Assembly: GCA_002329125.1 (NCBI GenBank)
Contig: DCXX01000120.1
Location: 2,739 to 17,080, forward strand
Source: Fidelibacterota bacterium UBA2125
GTDB lineage: Bacteria > Fidelibacterota > Marinisomatia > Marinisomatales > S15-B10
Direction: 5' to 3'
Length of the DNA: 14,342 nucleotides
Position 1 is the stretch's first letter, and every line of letters begins with the position of its first letter. A program made the position numbers and the translations under genes. This document shows, in pieces, positions 1-6,361 of this stretch. The notes beneath the pieces were generated by a model. That model made no database searches. It saw nothing but the letters and a program-made list of their open reading frames with translations, and was not told the DNA's origin.

Positions 1-725
1 GCGCTGCAAAGGAATGCACCCACGCTGCCAAATTCCTCGACTGTTCCATAACGCCCGACTGGGATTGCCGCCTGCTCTGATGCCGAAACCTCTTCCACCG
101 TCTTACCAAGACGCTCGGCGTTGGCCTTGTCCAGCTGTGCGAGTCTTTCCGTGAGAATCCTTCCAGGCAGGAGCATGTTGACCGTTATTCCCGAAGATGC
201 AACTTCGGTTGACAACGATTTACTCCACCCCACCAGTGAAGAGCGAATCGTGTTCGACATGGCGAGATTTGCGATCGGCTGCACAACGCCTGATGAAGCA
301 ACAGTGAGTACCCTGCCCCAGCCCGCCTCTTTCATATCAGCAACGCAAAGGTTTGTTATCTCAATAACACGAATCAGCATGGTGCCGATCTGCGCAAGCC
401 AAAGGTCTGTATCGGGCTTGTCGACCGTGCCCGGTGGCGGTCCACCCGTGTTGTTAACAAGAATATCGATGCCACCGAGCTTATCTTTAGCTGCCGCGTA
501 TAACTTGCCCGCTGAATCTTCTTCAGACAGGTCTGCAACAACATGGTCAGCTGTCCCGGGCCCTGCATTATTGAGTTCCTTTACAACCGTAACGAGTTTG
601 TCTTCAACGCGGCTGGAGATTATGACGTTTGCACCTTCTTCGCAGAGTTTTGTCGCTATGCCCAGGCCCAGGCCTTGGCTCGATGCCAGGACGAGTGCCT
701 GTTTTCCTTTAATTCCAAGATCCAT
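1..725 (-). CDS. SDR-superfamily protein with non-canonical active site, C-terminus cut by window edge
   Basis: The reading frame is open from the ATG at 725 to the window edge and gives 241 residues; the end lies outside. A Rossmann fold is visible: a degenerate glycine motif ASSQGLGLG at residues 14-22 (TGxxxGxG in classical members), a DL pair near 65-66, and an NNTGGPPPG segment at 91-99 in place of NNAG. The catalytic serine region is present (ASS at 143-145), but the YxxxK pair is replaced by Ser157 and Arg161. This matches what is known of the 'BKR-like, SDR-like' subgroup, which resembles 3-oxoacyl-ACP reductases but lacks the perfect tetrad. Its substrate is unknown. The start is supported by GGAGG ten bases upstream, inside the end of the preceding lyase gene, whose stop is 2 nt away, so the two are probably co-translated. 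A role downstream of the lyase in a catabolic route is inference. An ordinary active reductase is less likely given the substitutions. Confidence 0.88.
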   Translation of the reverse strand, partial: MDLGIKGKQALVLASSQGLGLGIATKLCEEGANVIISSRVEDKLVTVVKELNNAGPGTADHVVADLSEEDSAGKLYAAAKDKLGGIDILVNNTGGPPPGTVDKPDTDLWLAQIGTMLIRVIEITNLCVADMKEAGWGRVLTVASSGVVQPIANLAMSNTIRSSLVGWSKSLSTEVASSGITVNMLLPGRILTERLAQLDKANAERLGKTVEEVSASEQAAIPVGRYGTVEEFGSVGAFLCS

Positions 726-727
726 GT

Positions 728-1660
728 TTACAGCGCCTCCAGATTTTTTTCTACGCGACTGATCAGTCGCGTCAGTTCTTCCTGATCAATTGAGTTCAGC
801 TTCGGTCCTGGTGCACGTACTTTCGGTGTCGAAATCACGCCGCGGCGGTATAGGACTTCCTTGCGCAGGGCCAATCCAAATCCAGGTTGTTGTTCATGCT
901 TTACCAACGGAAGGTAAGCATCAAAAACATCCTCAGCCCTGTCGTGCTCACCTGTCTGAAATAATTTAACCATCGTGACGAGCATCTCGGGGTAGGCAAA
1001 CCCGGTCATTGCGCCATTAGCACCACGTGCCAGTTCCTGCGGTAGATACAGGCCACCATTACCACAGAGAATTGAAACGCGACGCAGTCCCTTATCCGAT
1101 GCCTGTCGCACCTTCGATATCTTGTTCAGACCCGGACACTCTTCATGCTTCAGCATGACAAGTTGGTCGAAGTCGGCAACTAGCCGGTTAAAAAGTGTTA
1201 CCGAAATTTCCGTTCCAGTAGCAAACGGATAATCCTGATAGCAGACCGGGATATCATCACCAAGTGCAGAGAATACCTGGCAGAAGTAATCGTAAACCTT
1301 TTCTTCGGTTCGCAAGCCGGCCAGCGGTGCAACCATAACGCCGGCAGCACCCTTATCCATACTTACCTTAGACAGGTGAACGAGATTGTCAAGTCCGGCG
1401 TTCGATACACCTACGATGACCGGCACCTTGCTTCCAACCCGCTTCATGACCCTGTCGAGAAAGCTCTCGGACTCTTCGGGCGCCATCTTCTGTGCCTCGC
1501 CCATCATGCCGAGTATTGTTATTCCCGACACACCTTTTTCTATGTAGAAATCGACAAGTCGATCGGCACTGTCTATATCGACTTCACCATTCTCGGTAAA
1601 CGGGGTTGCCGAAATGATGTAAACACCGCTCGCTGATTCATCCAGTTTGTGCGACGACAT
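728..1660 (-). CDS. DapA/NAL-family (dihydrodipicolinate synthase-like) class I lyase
   Basis: A 310-residue protein with the architecture of the dihydrodipicolinate synthase/N-acetylneuraminate lyase family, which forms or cleaves C-C bonds or dehydrates via a Schiff base between a lysine and a 2-oxo acid such as pyruvate. The N-terminal segment ISATPFTENGEVD (16-28) fits the first strand of the TIM barrel, GMMGE (51-55) is the counterpart of GTTGE, and Lys171 in VMLKHEECPG fits the Schiff-base lysine. Tyr141 or Tyr144 in YQDYPFATG would be the catalytic tyrosine; this differs from the usual YNVPxRTG. It is not likely to be the biosynthetic dapA, because several motif positions differ and it sits between a symporter and an SDR-like gene. 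I recall close relatives in Proteobacteria annotated only as 'dihydrodipicolinate synthase family'. The start ATG lies 20 nt after the symporter stop, with a weak AAGGG upstream. The exact substrate is not assignable from sequence. Confidence 0.9.
   Translation of the reverse strand: MSSHKLDESASGVYIISATPFTENGEVDIDSADRLVDFYIEKGVSGITILGMMGEAQKMAPEESESFLDRVMKRVGSKVPVIVGVSNAGLDNLVHLSKVSMDKGAAGVMVAPLAGLRTEEKVYDYFCQVFSALGDDIPVCYQDYPFATGTEISVTLFNRLVADFDQLVMLKHEECPGLNKISKVRQASDKGLRRVSILCGNGGLYLPQELARGANGAMTGFAYPEMLVTMVKLFQTGEHDRAEDVFDAYLPLVKHEQQPGFGLALRKEVLYRRGVISTPKVRAPGPKLNSIDQEELTRLISRVEKNLEAL
753..772. repeat. Perfect 20-bp palindrome near the 3' end of the lyase gene
   Basis: The sequence ACGCGACTGATCAGTCGCGT equals its own reverse complement over all 20 bases and cannot be extended (t against c outside). 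It lies within codons 297-303 of the lyase gene, 28 bases upstream of the SDR start codon. On the transcribed strand it is followed by an A-run, not a T-run, so it does not look like an intrinsic terminator. It could be a dimeric protein-binding site or an mRNA hairpin between the coupled genes; neither is shown. Confidence 0.85.
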
Positions 1661-1680
1661 TGTTTTTATTTTCCCTTATG

Positions 1681-3093
1681 TTATTGGTTTACCATCCGTA
1701 CGTATTGTCTGCTCGCATCCGTACTGACAGTCGCGAACCGGTTCTCTCCAGACAGGTAATCCTTCATCAATGTCATGAAGACACCGGACAGGACCAGTAA
1801 TGCTACAAGATTGGGTAATGCACTGGCCGCCACGGAGATGTTCGCTAGCGCCCAGAGCTGATCGACATTGGTAATACCGGCAAATACTACGCCGGGCAGA
1901 AAATAAACCCACTTCACGTAGCGAAACACGTTTTCCCCGAACAGGCTCACAAGAGCCGTCTCGAAATAAACGAAAAAACCGATCTGGGTTGACAAACAGA
2001 ATGTCAGTATGGCAATTGAAATAAACGTATTGGCCAGTTCAGGTGAATAAAATGTCGCAAATGAATCCAACAGCATCTCGATACCGGTGTTACCTTTGGC
2101 TAGAACACCAGATGAAAGAATGATAAATGCCGTGATCGTACAGACCACGGTAGTATCGATAAATACTTCTGCTGCACCCCAGAGACCCTGTCTGAACGGG
2201 TGCGGTGTTTCCGCGTTTGCATGCACCATTGGAGCTGTTCCGAGCCCTGCTTCGTTCGATAACATACCGCGCGCCATGCCCATCTGAATCGCCGAAAGTA
2301 CGGCAGCGCCTGCAAATCCGCCAACAGCTGGAGCCGGCGCCAAAGCAAAACGAAAGATCTCTCCGAGCACGGAAGGCAGTTGCGATGCGTTTGCTACCAG
2401 GATGACAAGACCACTGGCCAGATACATCAAAGTCATAAAAGGAACAAGCGCTTCGCAGAAACGTCCGATTCGACGCACACCACCTATTGCAACCGTCGCC
2501 GTAACTATAGCCATCACTCCGGTGACCAGGTAGGGGCTAATGCCGTAGCTCGCATTAAACGCACGCCCAACGGTATGCGCCTGCAGCAGTGAAGAACTAA
2601 AAAAACAATTGATCGTAACACCGATGCTGAAGAGCACGGCAAGAGACTTCCAACCCAGGGCTTTGTTGATGTAGTACATCGGCCCACCTTGAGTGTGTCC
2701 ATTCTCATTAACATCGCGATAGTGTACCCCAATCGTCACTTCTACCGCTTTCGTAATCATGCCGAAAAAAGCTAGGACCCACATCCAAAAGATCGCACCG
2801 GGACCACCGATGGAAAGTGCGGTTGCAACGCCGGCCATGTTGCCCATACCAACCGTACCCGCCAGTGATGTTGTGGTCGCCTGGAACGGTGTCATTCGTT
2901 CCTTGCTTTGGTCGCTACTTCGATCGAACATGTGCCCGAAGGTATTTCGCATTATGTAGACAAAACTCGACACCTGGAAAAATCGGGTGCGAATGGTCAG
3001 GTAGACGGAAACGAACGCAATGAAGATCATTGTCCACGGGCCCCACATCAGATCACTGATGCGCGTGATGAGCGTCAGGAATGCTTCATACAT
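1681..3093 (-). CDS. AGCS-family sodium:alanine/glycine-type symporter
   Basis: A 470-residue, very hydrophobic protein with about ten or more predicted membrane spans. Hallmarks of the alanine or glycine:cation symporter family are visible: SLAGTVGMGNMAGVATAL at 76-93, GGPMYY at 137-142, GGVRRIGRFCEALVPFM at 204-220 and SNEAGLGTAPMVHA at 279-292. Known members import L-alanine, D-alanine or glycine with Na+ or H+ across the inner membrane. The specificity here is not readable and could differ given the neighbours. The ATG at 3093 has GGGGA six bases upstream. It is the first gene of a three-gene cluster with the lyase and SDR-like genes, behind a candidate promoter about 110 nt upstream. The length is normal for the family (about 450-500 residues). 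Confidence 0.95.
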   Translation of the reverse strand: MYEAFLTLITRISDLMWGPWTMIFIAFVSVYLTIRTRFFQVSSFVYIMRNTFGHMFDRSSDQSKERMTPFQATTTSLAGTVGMGNMAGVATALSIGGPGAIFWMWVLAFFGMITKAVEVTIGVHYRDVNENGHTQGGPMYYINKALGWKSLAVLFSIGVTINCFFSSSLLQAHTVGRAFNASYGISPYLVTGVMAIVTATVAIGGVRRIGRFCEALVPFMTLMYLASGLVILVANASQLPSVLGEIFRFALAPAPAVGGFAGAAVLSAIQMGMARGMLSNEAGLGTAPMVHANAETPHPFRQGLWGAAEVFIDTTVVCTITAFIILSSGVLAKGNTGIEMLLDSFATFYSPELANTFISIAILTFCLSTQIGFFVYFETALVSLFGENVFRYVKWVYFLPGVVFAGITNVDQLWALANISVAASALPNLVALLVLSGVFMTLMKDYLSGENRFATVSTDASRQYVRMVNQ

Positions 3094-3204
3094 TAAGGAT
3101 CCCCAAAGTCATGAGCCGAAAATCGATTTCATCCGTAACCCGATCCGATACCGGCGAATCGACTATATCAAACCGGGATTTATTATCCAATGCCAGGATC
3201 ATTT

Positions 3205-3232
3205 ATCATATGCCCGTCAACGTAGTTACCAA
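3205..3232 (-). promoter_or_regulatory. Candidate sigma70-type promoter for the symporter-lyase-SDR cluster
   Basis: On the minus strand TTGGTA (3227-3232; 4 of 6 to the -35 consensus) is separated by 16 bases from TATGAT (3205-3210; 5 of 6 to the -10 consensus). Transcription would begin near 3198, giving a leader of about 105 nt before the symporter ATG. It is supported by position and match only; a second TTGACA (3293-3298) further upstream has only a weak -10 (CATAGT) at 19-nt spacing. Confidence 0.4.
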
Positions 3233-3278
3233 CCCGCCATCTGTTCGCAGGTTTGCCAGCAAGGCTACACTATGCCGA

Positions 3279-3311
3279 TGATCAACCGCACAGTGTCAAC
3301 AAGATTGATCA
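3279..3311. repeat. 7-bp inverted repeat (TGATCAA / TTGATCA) around a TTGACA box
   Basis: Perfect arms at 3279-3285 and 3305-3311 are separated by 19 bases. The right arm overlaps the stop codon of the EF-Tu-domain-2-like gene, and the spacer carries TTGACA on the minus strand. It has no T-run, so it is a poor terminator. It may be an operator in the intergenic region or may be chance. Confidence 0.3.
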
Positions 3312-3566
3312 GTCCACAACTTTGTATACTTTGTCTCTTTTCCGGACTTTCTTCTTGACCTTGAGACCTAAACTGTCTTTCTTTTTCACTTTGTCCACAG
3401 TCTCATGGTCAATCTGCATGGATGACACTGTCTCTGTAATATCCGTGGTGTTGCCCTTTATATGTAAAGCATCACCTGTTTTCAGAGTACCCTTTGTCAT
3501 TTCTATGATTGCAACTGATATGTTTCCCATGAAATTGGAAACATAACCGATTTCCTGCTCTTTCAT
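3309..3566 (-). CDS. Small EF-Tu domain-2-like ('translation elongation factor-like') protein
   Basis: An 85-residue protein that looks like the beta-barrel domain 2 of translational GTPases without any GTPase domain. Recognisable features are EIGYVSNFMGNISVAIIEMT (5-24), the turn LKTGDALHIKGNTTDITETV (28-47), SSMQIDH (48-54) and a very basic end rich in Lys/Arg-Val repeats (60-83). Proteins of this size and pattern are known as 'translation elongation factor-like' in several bacterial phyla; the function is not established. I chose the ATG at 3566 because GGGAGG lies exactly 5 nt upstream (3572-3577) and the family begins with an MKEQEIG-like segment. The frame extends upstream to a GTG at 3623, but that would add 19 unconserved residues with no ribosome site. 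It lies between tRNA-Val and the symporter. Binding to RNA or the ribosome is inference from fold and charge. Confidence 0.88.
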   Translation of the reverse strand: MKEQEIGYVSNFMGNISVAIIEMTKGTLKTGDALHIKGNTTDITETVSSMQIDHETVDKVKKKDSLGLKVKKKVRKRDKVYKVVD

Positions 3567-3741
3567 CTTATCCTCCCTGAATTGGACTTTCCGAGGTTCC
3601 CCCTGTAAATGTGTTTGTAGCACATAACTGATCTTACTCTCCGAACTTACGGCTTGTGAGCTAGAATTAGGATCAGTTTCGAATAGAACCGGTGGGGAGC
3701 CCCGCGCCAGGCACGATGATGCTGTAATATATTATGGAGCG
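3567..3741. other. Intergenic stretch between tRNA-Val and the EF-Tu-like gene
   Basis: These 175 bases hold the ribosome-binding site of the mini-protein and a short GGGGAGCCCC self-complementary stretch (3694-3703) with a 2-base loop and no following T-run. I see no convincing promoter, terminator or small ORF. The tRNA 3' trailer must be processed from here if transcription continues. Confidence 0.6.
3572..3577 (-). promoter_or_regulatory. Strong ribosome-binding site deciding the start of the EF-Tu-like mini-protein
   Basis: GGGAGG on the minus strand followed by five bases and ATG at 3566. It is the best Shine-Dalgarno sequence in the window and rules in favour of the 85-residue product over the longer GTG-initiated frame. 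Confidence 0.8.
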
Positions 3742-3816
3742 TGGACGCTACTGGATTCGAACCAGTGACCCCCGCCTTGTAAGGGCGATGCTCTGAACCA
3801 GCTGAGCTAAGCGTCC
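3742..3816 (-). tRNA. tRNA-Val (anticodon UAC)
   Basis: A complete cloverleaf can be folded. The acceptor stem is GGACGCT with AGCGTCC, followed by discriminator A at 3742. The D arm is GCTC/GAGC with loop AGCTGGTTCA, and the anticodon stem TCGCC/GGCGG carries loop CTTACAA. The variable loop is GGGTC and the T arm ACTGG/CCAGT has loop TTCGAAT. Anticodon TAC decodes valine GUA/GUG and others by wobble. CCA is not encoded: the bases after the discriminator are CGC, so it must be added by nucleotidyltransferase. The 5' end is only 4 nt downstream of the lon stop codon, with no separate promoter visible between them. Confidence 0.97.
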
Positions 3817-3820
3817 AAGT

Positions 3821-6253
3821 TTACGCTTCTGCCACCTGCGTGGCTGTGGTGGAAGGTCGCCTCTTTCTCCGTTTTACTAGTTGGGTCGGAAAAGCCTGTT
3901 TGACCACCTCGCTAAGATCCTTGACAAAGTGGAACTTCATATCCTTAACCACCTTTTCAGGTATCTCTTCCAGATCCTTCTGATTGAAGTGAGGCAAGAT
4001 TACTTCCCGTATTCCAGAGCGGTGTGCCGCTGTCACCTTTTCGCGGATACCACCAACAGGCAATACCGCGCCGCGGAGCGTTATCTCTCCAGTCATGGCG
4101 AGTGTATTTTTCACAGGCTGTTTTGAGAGAAGAGAGAGGATGGCAATGAAAATTGCTGTTCCTGCCGAAGGGCCATCCTTTGGGATGGCACCGGCCGGGA
4201 CGTGGACGTGAATGTCAGTGGTTTCATGAAACTTGGGATCGAGTCCCAACTTTTCCGCATTGGCCCGGACATACGATAGGGCGGCAGTAGCCGATTCTTT
4301 CATAACGTCACCCAGTTTCCCTGTAAGGGTCAGTCCGCCCTTTCCAGGCATCTTGGATGCTTCGATAAAGAGTATGTCACCGCCCACGGACGTCCATGCG
4401 AGACCAATAACAACGCCTGCTTTTTTCATTCTTTCGGCCATCTCGGCGTAGAACCGTGGTGCACCAAGATATTTCTCCACAGCTGCCTTGGTAATCTTCA
4501 CAGATGCGGTATTCCCGTCTGCCCGCCCCCGGGCCACTTTACGAAAGACGTTGGAGATCTCCCTCTCCAGATTACGGACACCCGCCTCCTTAGTGTAAGA
4601 CCGGATCAACTCCTTGATTCCCGCTTCAGTGAAGCTGCAGTTACCTTTGCTGAGGGCATTCTCCTCCAACTGTTTCGGAATGAGATACTGTCGCGCAATC
4701 TGAATCTTCTCCTGTTCGATATAGCCGGAAAACTCGAGAATCTCCATCCTGTCACGGAGTGCCGGGACAATGGGGTCTTGCAAGTTCGCAGTGGAGATGA
4801 ACATAACATTACTCAGATCAAACGGTACCTCAAGGTAGTGGTCACTAAAGGAGAAATTTTGTTCCGGATCCAGCACTTCCAAAAGCGCCGATGAGGGATC
4901 ACCGCGGAAGTCGGCTCCCACTTTGTCAATTTCATCCAGCATAAATATGGGATTGTTCGTCCCCGCTTTTTTAAGGCTTTGGATGATCCTCCCGGGCAGT
5001 GCACCGATGTAGGTCCGACGATGACCGCGGATCTCAGCCTCATCCCGAACGCCGCCGAGGGAAATTCTCACAAATTCACGCCCCATGGAACGGGCAATGG
5101 AGCGACCTAGAGATGTTTTTCCAACCCCTGGAGGACCTACAAAACAGAGGATAGGACCTTTGACTCGGCCGTCACTGGTCTTTTCTTCTTTCAGCTTTCG
5201 GACAGCCAGGTATTCAACGATTCGTTCTTTTACATCGTCTAAACCGTAGTGATCGTCATCAAGAATCTTTTTCGCCTCCTTCGTATCAACACGATCCTTT
5301 GTGGATTTGCTCCACGGAACATCAAGCAGCCAGTCTAGATATGTCCTGGAAACGGAATATTCGGGTGATTGGGGCGGTATCTTGCCGAGGCGATCCAATT
5401 CCTTCATGGCTACTTTTTCCGCTTCTTCGCTCATTTTTGCAGCTTTGATCTTATCTTCCAGCTCCGTCAGTTCTGCTGTTTCATCCTCTTCTCCCAGTTC
5501 GCGACGGATAGCTTTGAGTTGCTCACGAAGGTAGTACTCCCGCTGAGATTTGGATATTTCATCCTGAACTTCCGTCTGAATCTTTTCACCAAGATTGATT
5601 CGCTGAATCTCCCTGTTTAACAATACCGTTGCCTTTTCCATCCTTTCCTTTACATCCATCTCTTCGAGAATTTCCTGCTTCTCCAATGTAGGGATGGTCA
5701 CCAGCGAAATAACCCTGTCGGCCAGCCGTCCTGGTTTTGAGATGGAACTGAGGACCCCTGAATGTTCATCGGTGAGGTAAGGTGCCACCTTCACTAATTC
5801 TTCAAAAACGTTTCGAATGGATTTTGACATGGCCTCCGATTCAATACCCTCTATCTCCGTATCTTCAACACGTTGAACAGCCGCCTTGAAATAAGGCTCT
5901 TGCTGAATGAACGACAGCACCTTTACACGATCCACACCCTGAATAATGGCTGATTTACTGTTGTCCGGCATATCAAAAACTTTCAACACCATGGCCAGCG
6001 TACCCCACTCATAGAGCTCATCAGTCCCAGGATTTTCCTGTGCACCATCCTGCTGCGCTACCACAACAATCATTTTTTTCCCGGAGGGGAGATCCTCAAT
6101 AAGTTTGAGCGACCGGTCACGGCCGATATAGGTGGGAATTACCTGCTGAGGGAAAAGGACGGTATTTCGGAGGGGCATCACCGGATAGGTTTCCGGCGAA
6201 CCGCCCACTGTTCCATTCCCTTCAATACTTTCTGTTGTCTTCTTAACTGTCAT
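3821..6253 (-). CDS. lon: ATP-dependent protease Lon (LonA type)
   Basis: An 810-residue cytoplasmic AAA+ serine protease that degrades misfolded and regulatory proteins. It has the full LonA layout: an N-terminal substrate-recognition domain (about 22-215), a coiled-coil/helical region (about 216-320), the AAA+ module with Walker A GPPGVGKT at 373-380 and Walker B MLDEID with Asp440/Glu441, and the C-terminal protease with Ser696 in PKDGPSAGTA and Lys739 in GGIREKV. The 43-residue Ser-Lys spacing equals that of E. coli Lon (Ser679/Lys722). The tail after about residue 790 is basic (KRRKRRP) and non-conserved. The ATG at 6253 is preceded by AAAGGA 7 nt upstream. A 108-nt gap separates it from the upstream operon, so it probably has its own promoter. 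No CIRCE or HAIR heat-shock operator was seen. The stop codon lies 4 nt before tRNA-Val. Confidence 0.98.
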   Translation of the reverse strand: MTVKKTTESIEGNGTVGGSPETYPVMPLRNTVLFPQQVIPTYIGRDRSLKLIEDLPSGKKMIVVVAQQDGAQENPGTDELYEWGTLAMVLKVFDMPDNSKSAIIQGVDRVKVLSFIQQEPYFKAAVQRVEDTEIEGIESEAMSKSIRNVFEELVKVAPYLTDEHSGVLSSISKPGRLADRVISLVTIPTLEKQEILEEMDVKERMEKATVLLNREIQRINLGEKIQTEVQDEISKSQREYYLREQLKAIRRELGEEDETAELTELEDKIKAAKMSEEAEKVAMKELDRLGKIPPQSPEYSVSRTYLDWLLDVPWSKSTKDRVDTKEAKKILDDDHYGLDDVKERIVEYLAVRKLKEEKTSDGRVKGPILCFVGPPGVGKTSLGRSIARSMGREFVRISLGGVRDEAEIRGHRRTYIGALPGRIIQSLKKAGTNNPIFMLDEIDKVGADFRGDPSSALLEVLDPEQNFSFSDHYLEVPFDLSNVMFISTANLQDPIVPALRDRMEILEFSGYIEQEKIQIARQYLIPKQLEENALSKGNCSFTEAGIKELIRSYTKEAGVRNLEREISNVFRKVARGRADGNTASVKITKAAVEKYLGAPRFYAEMAERMKKAGVVIGLAWTSVGGDILFIEASKMPGKGGLTLTGKLGDVMKESATAALSYVRANAEKLGLDPKFHETTDIHVHVPAGAIPKDGPSAGTAIFIAILSLLSKQPVKNTLAMTGEITLRGAVLPVGGIREKVTAAHRSGIREVILPHFNQKDLEEIPEKVVKDMKFHFVKDLSEVVKQAFPTQLVKRRKRRPSTTATQVAEA

Positions 6254-6350
6254 GGCACATTCCTTTCATTACAATTTACGAACACTGAAGAGGAGGGCAA
6301 AGAACGTGCCATTACAATGCAAAAGTAAAATATGTCAGAAAATTGTGCCA
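6252..6350. repeat. Repeated TGGCAC elements in the lon leader, able to pair with the start region
   Basis: On the minus strand the heptamer TGTGCCA ends on the first base of the lon ATG (complement of 6253-6259). It is the reverse complement of TGGCACA at 6344-6350, and the one-base-shifted GTGCCAT (6252-6258) is the reverse complement of ATGGCAC at 6306-6312. Thus two upstream copies could alternatively pair with the start codon in the mRNA. The direct repeat TTGTAATG is also present in this leader. Function is not shown; the arms are short and chance is possible. Confidence 0.35.
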
Positions 6351-6361
6351 AAATGTCTGTT

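Noticed and set aside
121..762. Long plus-strand open frame of 213 codons
   Set aside because: It is antisense to the SDR-like gene, has no family resemblance and a composition typical of a shadow frame; the minus-strand frame carries Rossmann-fold motifs.
741..775. Palindrome plus T-run as an intrinsic terminator
   Set aside because: On the plus strand the T-run precedes the palindrome, and on the minus strand an A-run follows it. Neither direction gives stem then T-run, and it lies inside coding sequence before a coupled gene.
1137..1163. Short hairpin TCATGCT/AGCATGA inside the lyase gene
   Set aside because: Seven-base arms with a two-base loop within the conserved VMLKHEECP coding segment; chance is the simpler explanation.
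3567..3623. Longer 104-residue version of the EF-Tu-like protein starting at GTG 3623
   Set aside because: The extra 19 residues do not resemble the family and have no ribosome site, whereas ATG 3566 has GGGAGG at ideal spacing.
3694..3703. GGGGAGCCCC as terminator of the lon-tRNA transcript
   Set aside because: The loop would be only two bases and there is no T-run on the minus strand after it.
1..3816. Genomic island integrated at tRNA-Val
   Set aside because: The tRNA is intact, I see no second copy of its 3' end as an attachment repeat within the window, and no integrase gene is present. The left edge is truncated, so an island ending outside cannot be excluded.
6254..6361. CIRCE or HAIR heat-shock operator, or sigma54 promoter before lon
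   Set aside because: No TTAGCACTC/GAGTGCTAA or CTTGAGT/ACTCAAG pairs occur, and TGGCAC at 6345-6350 is not followed by a TTGC box at the right spacing.
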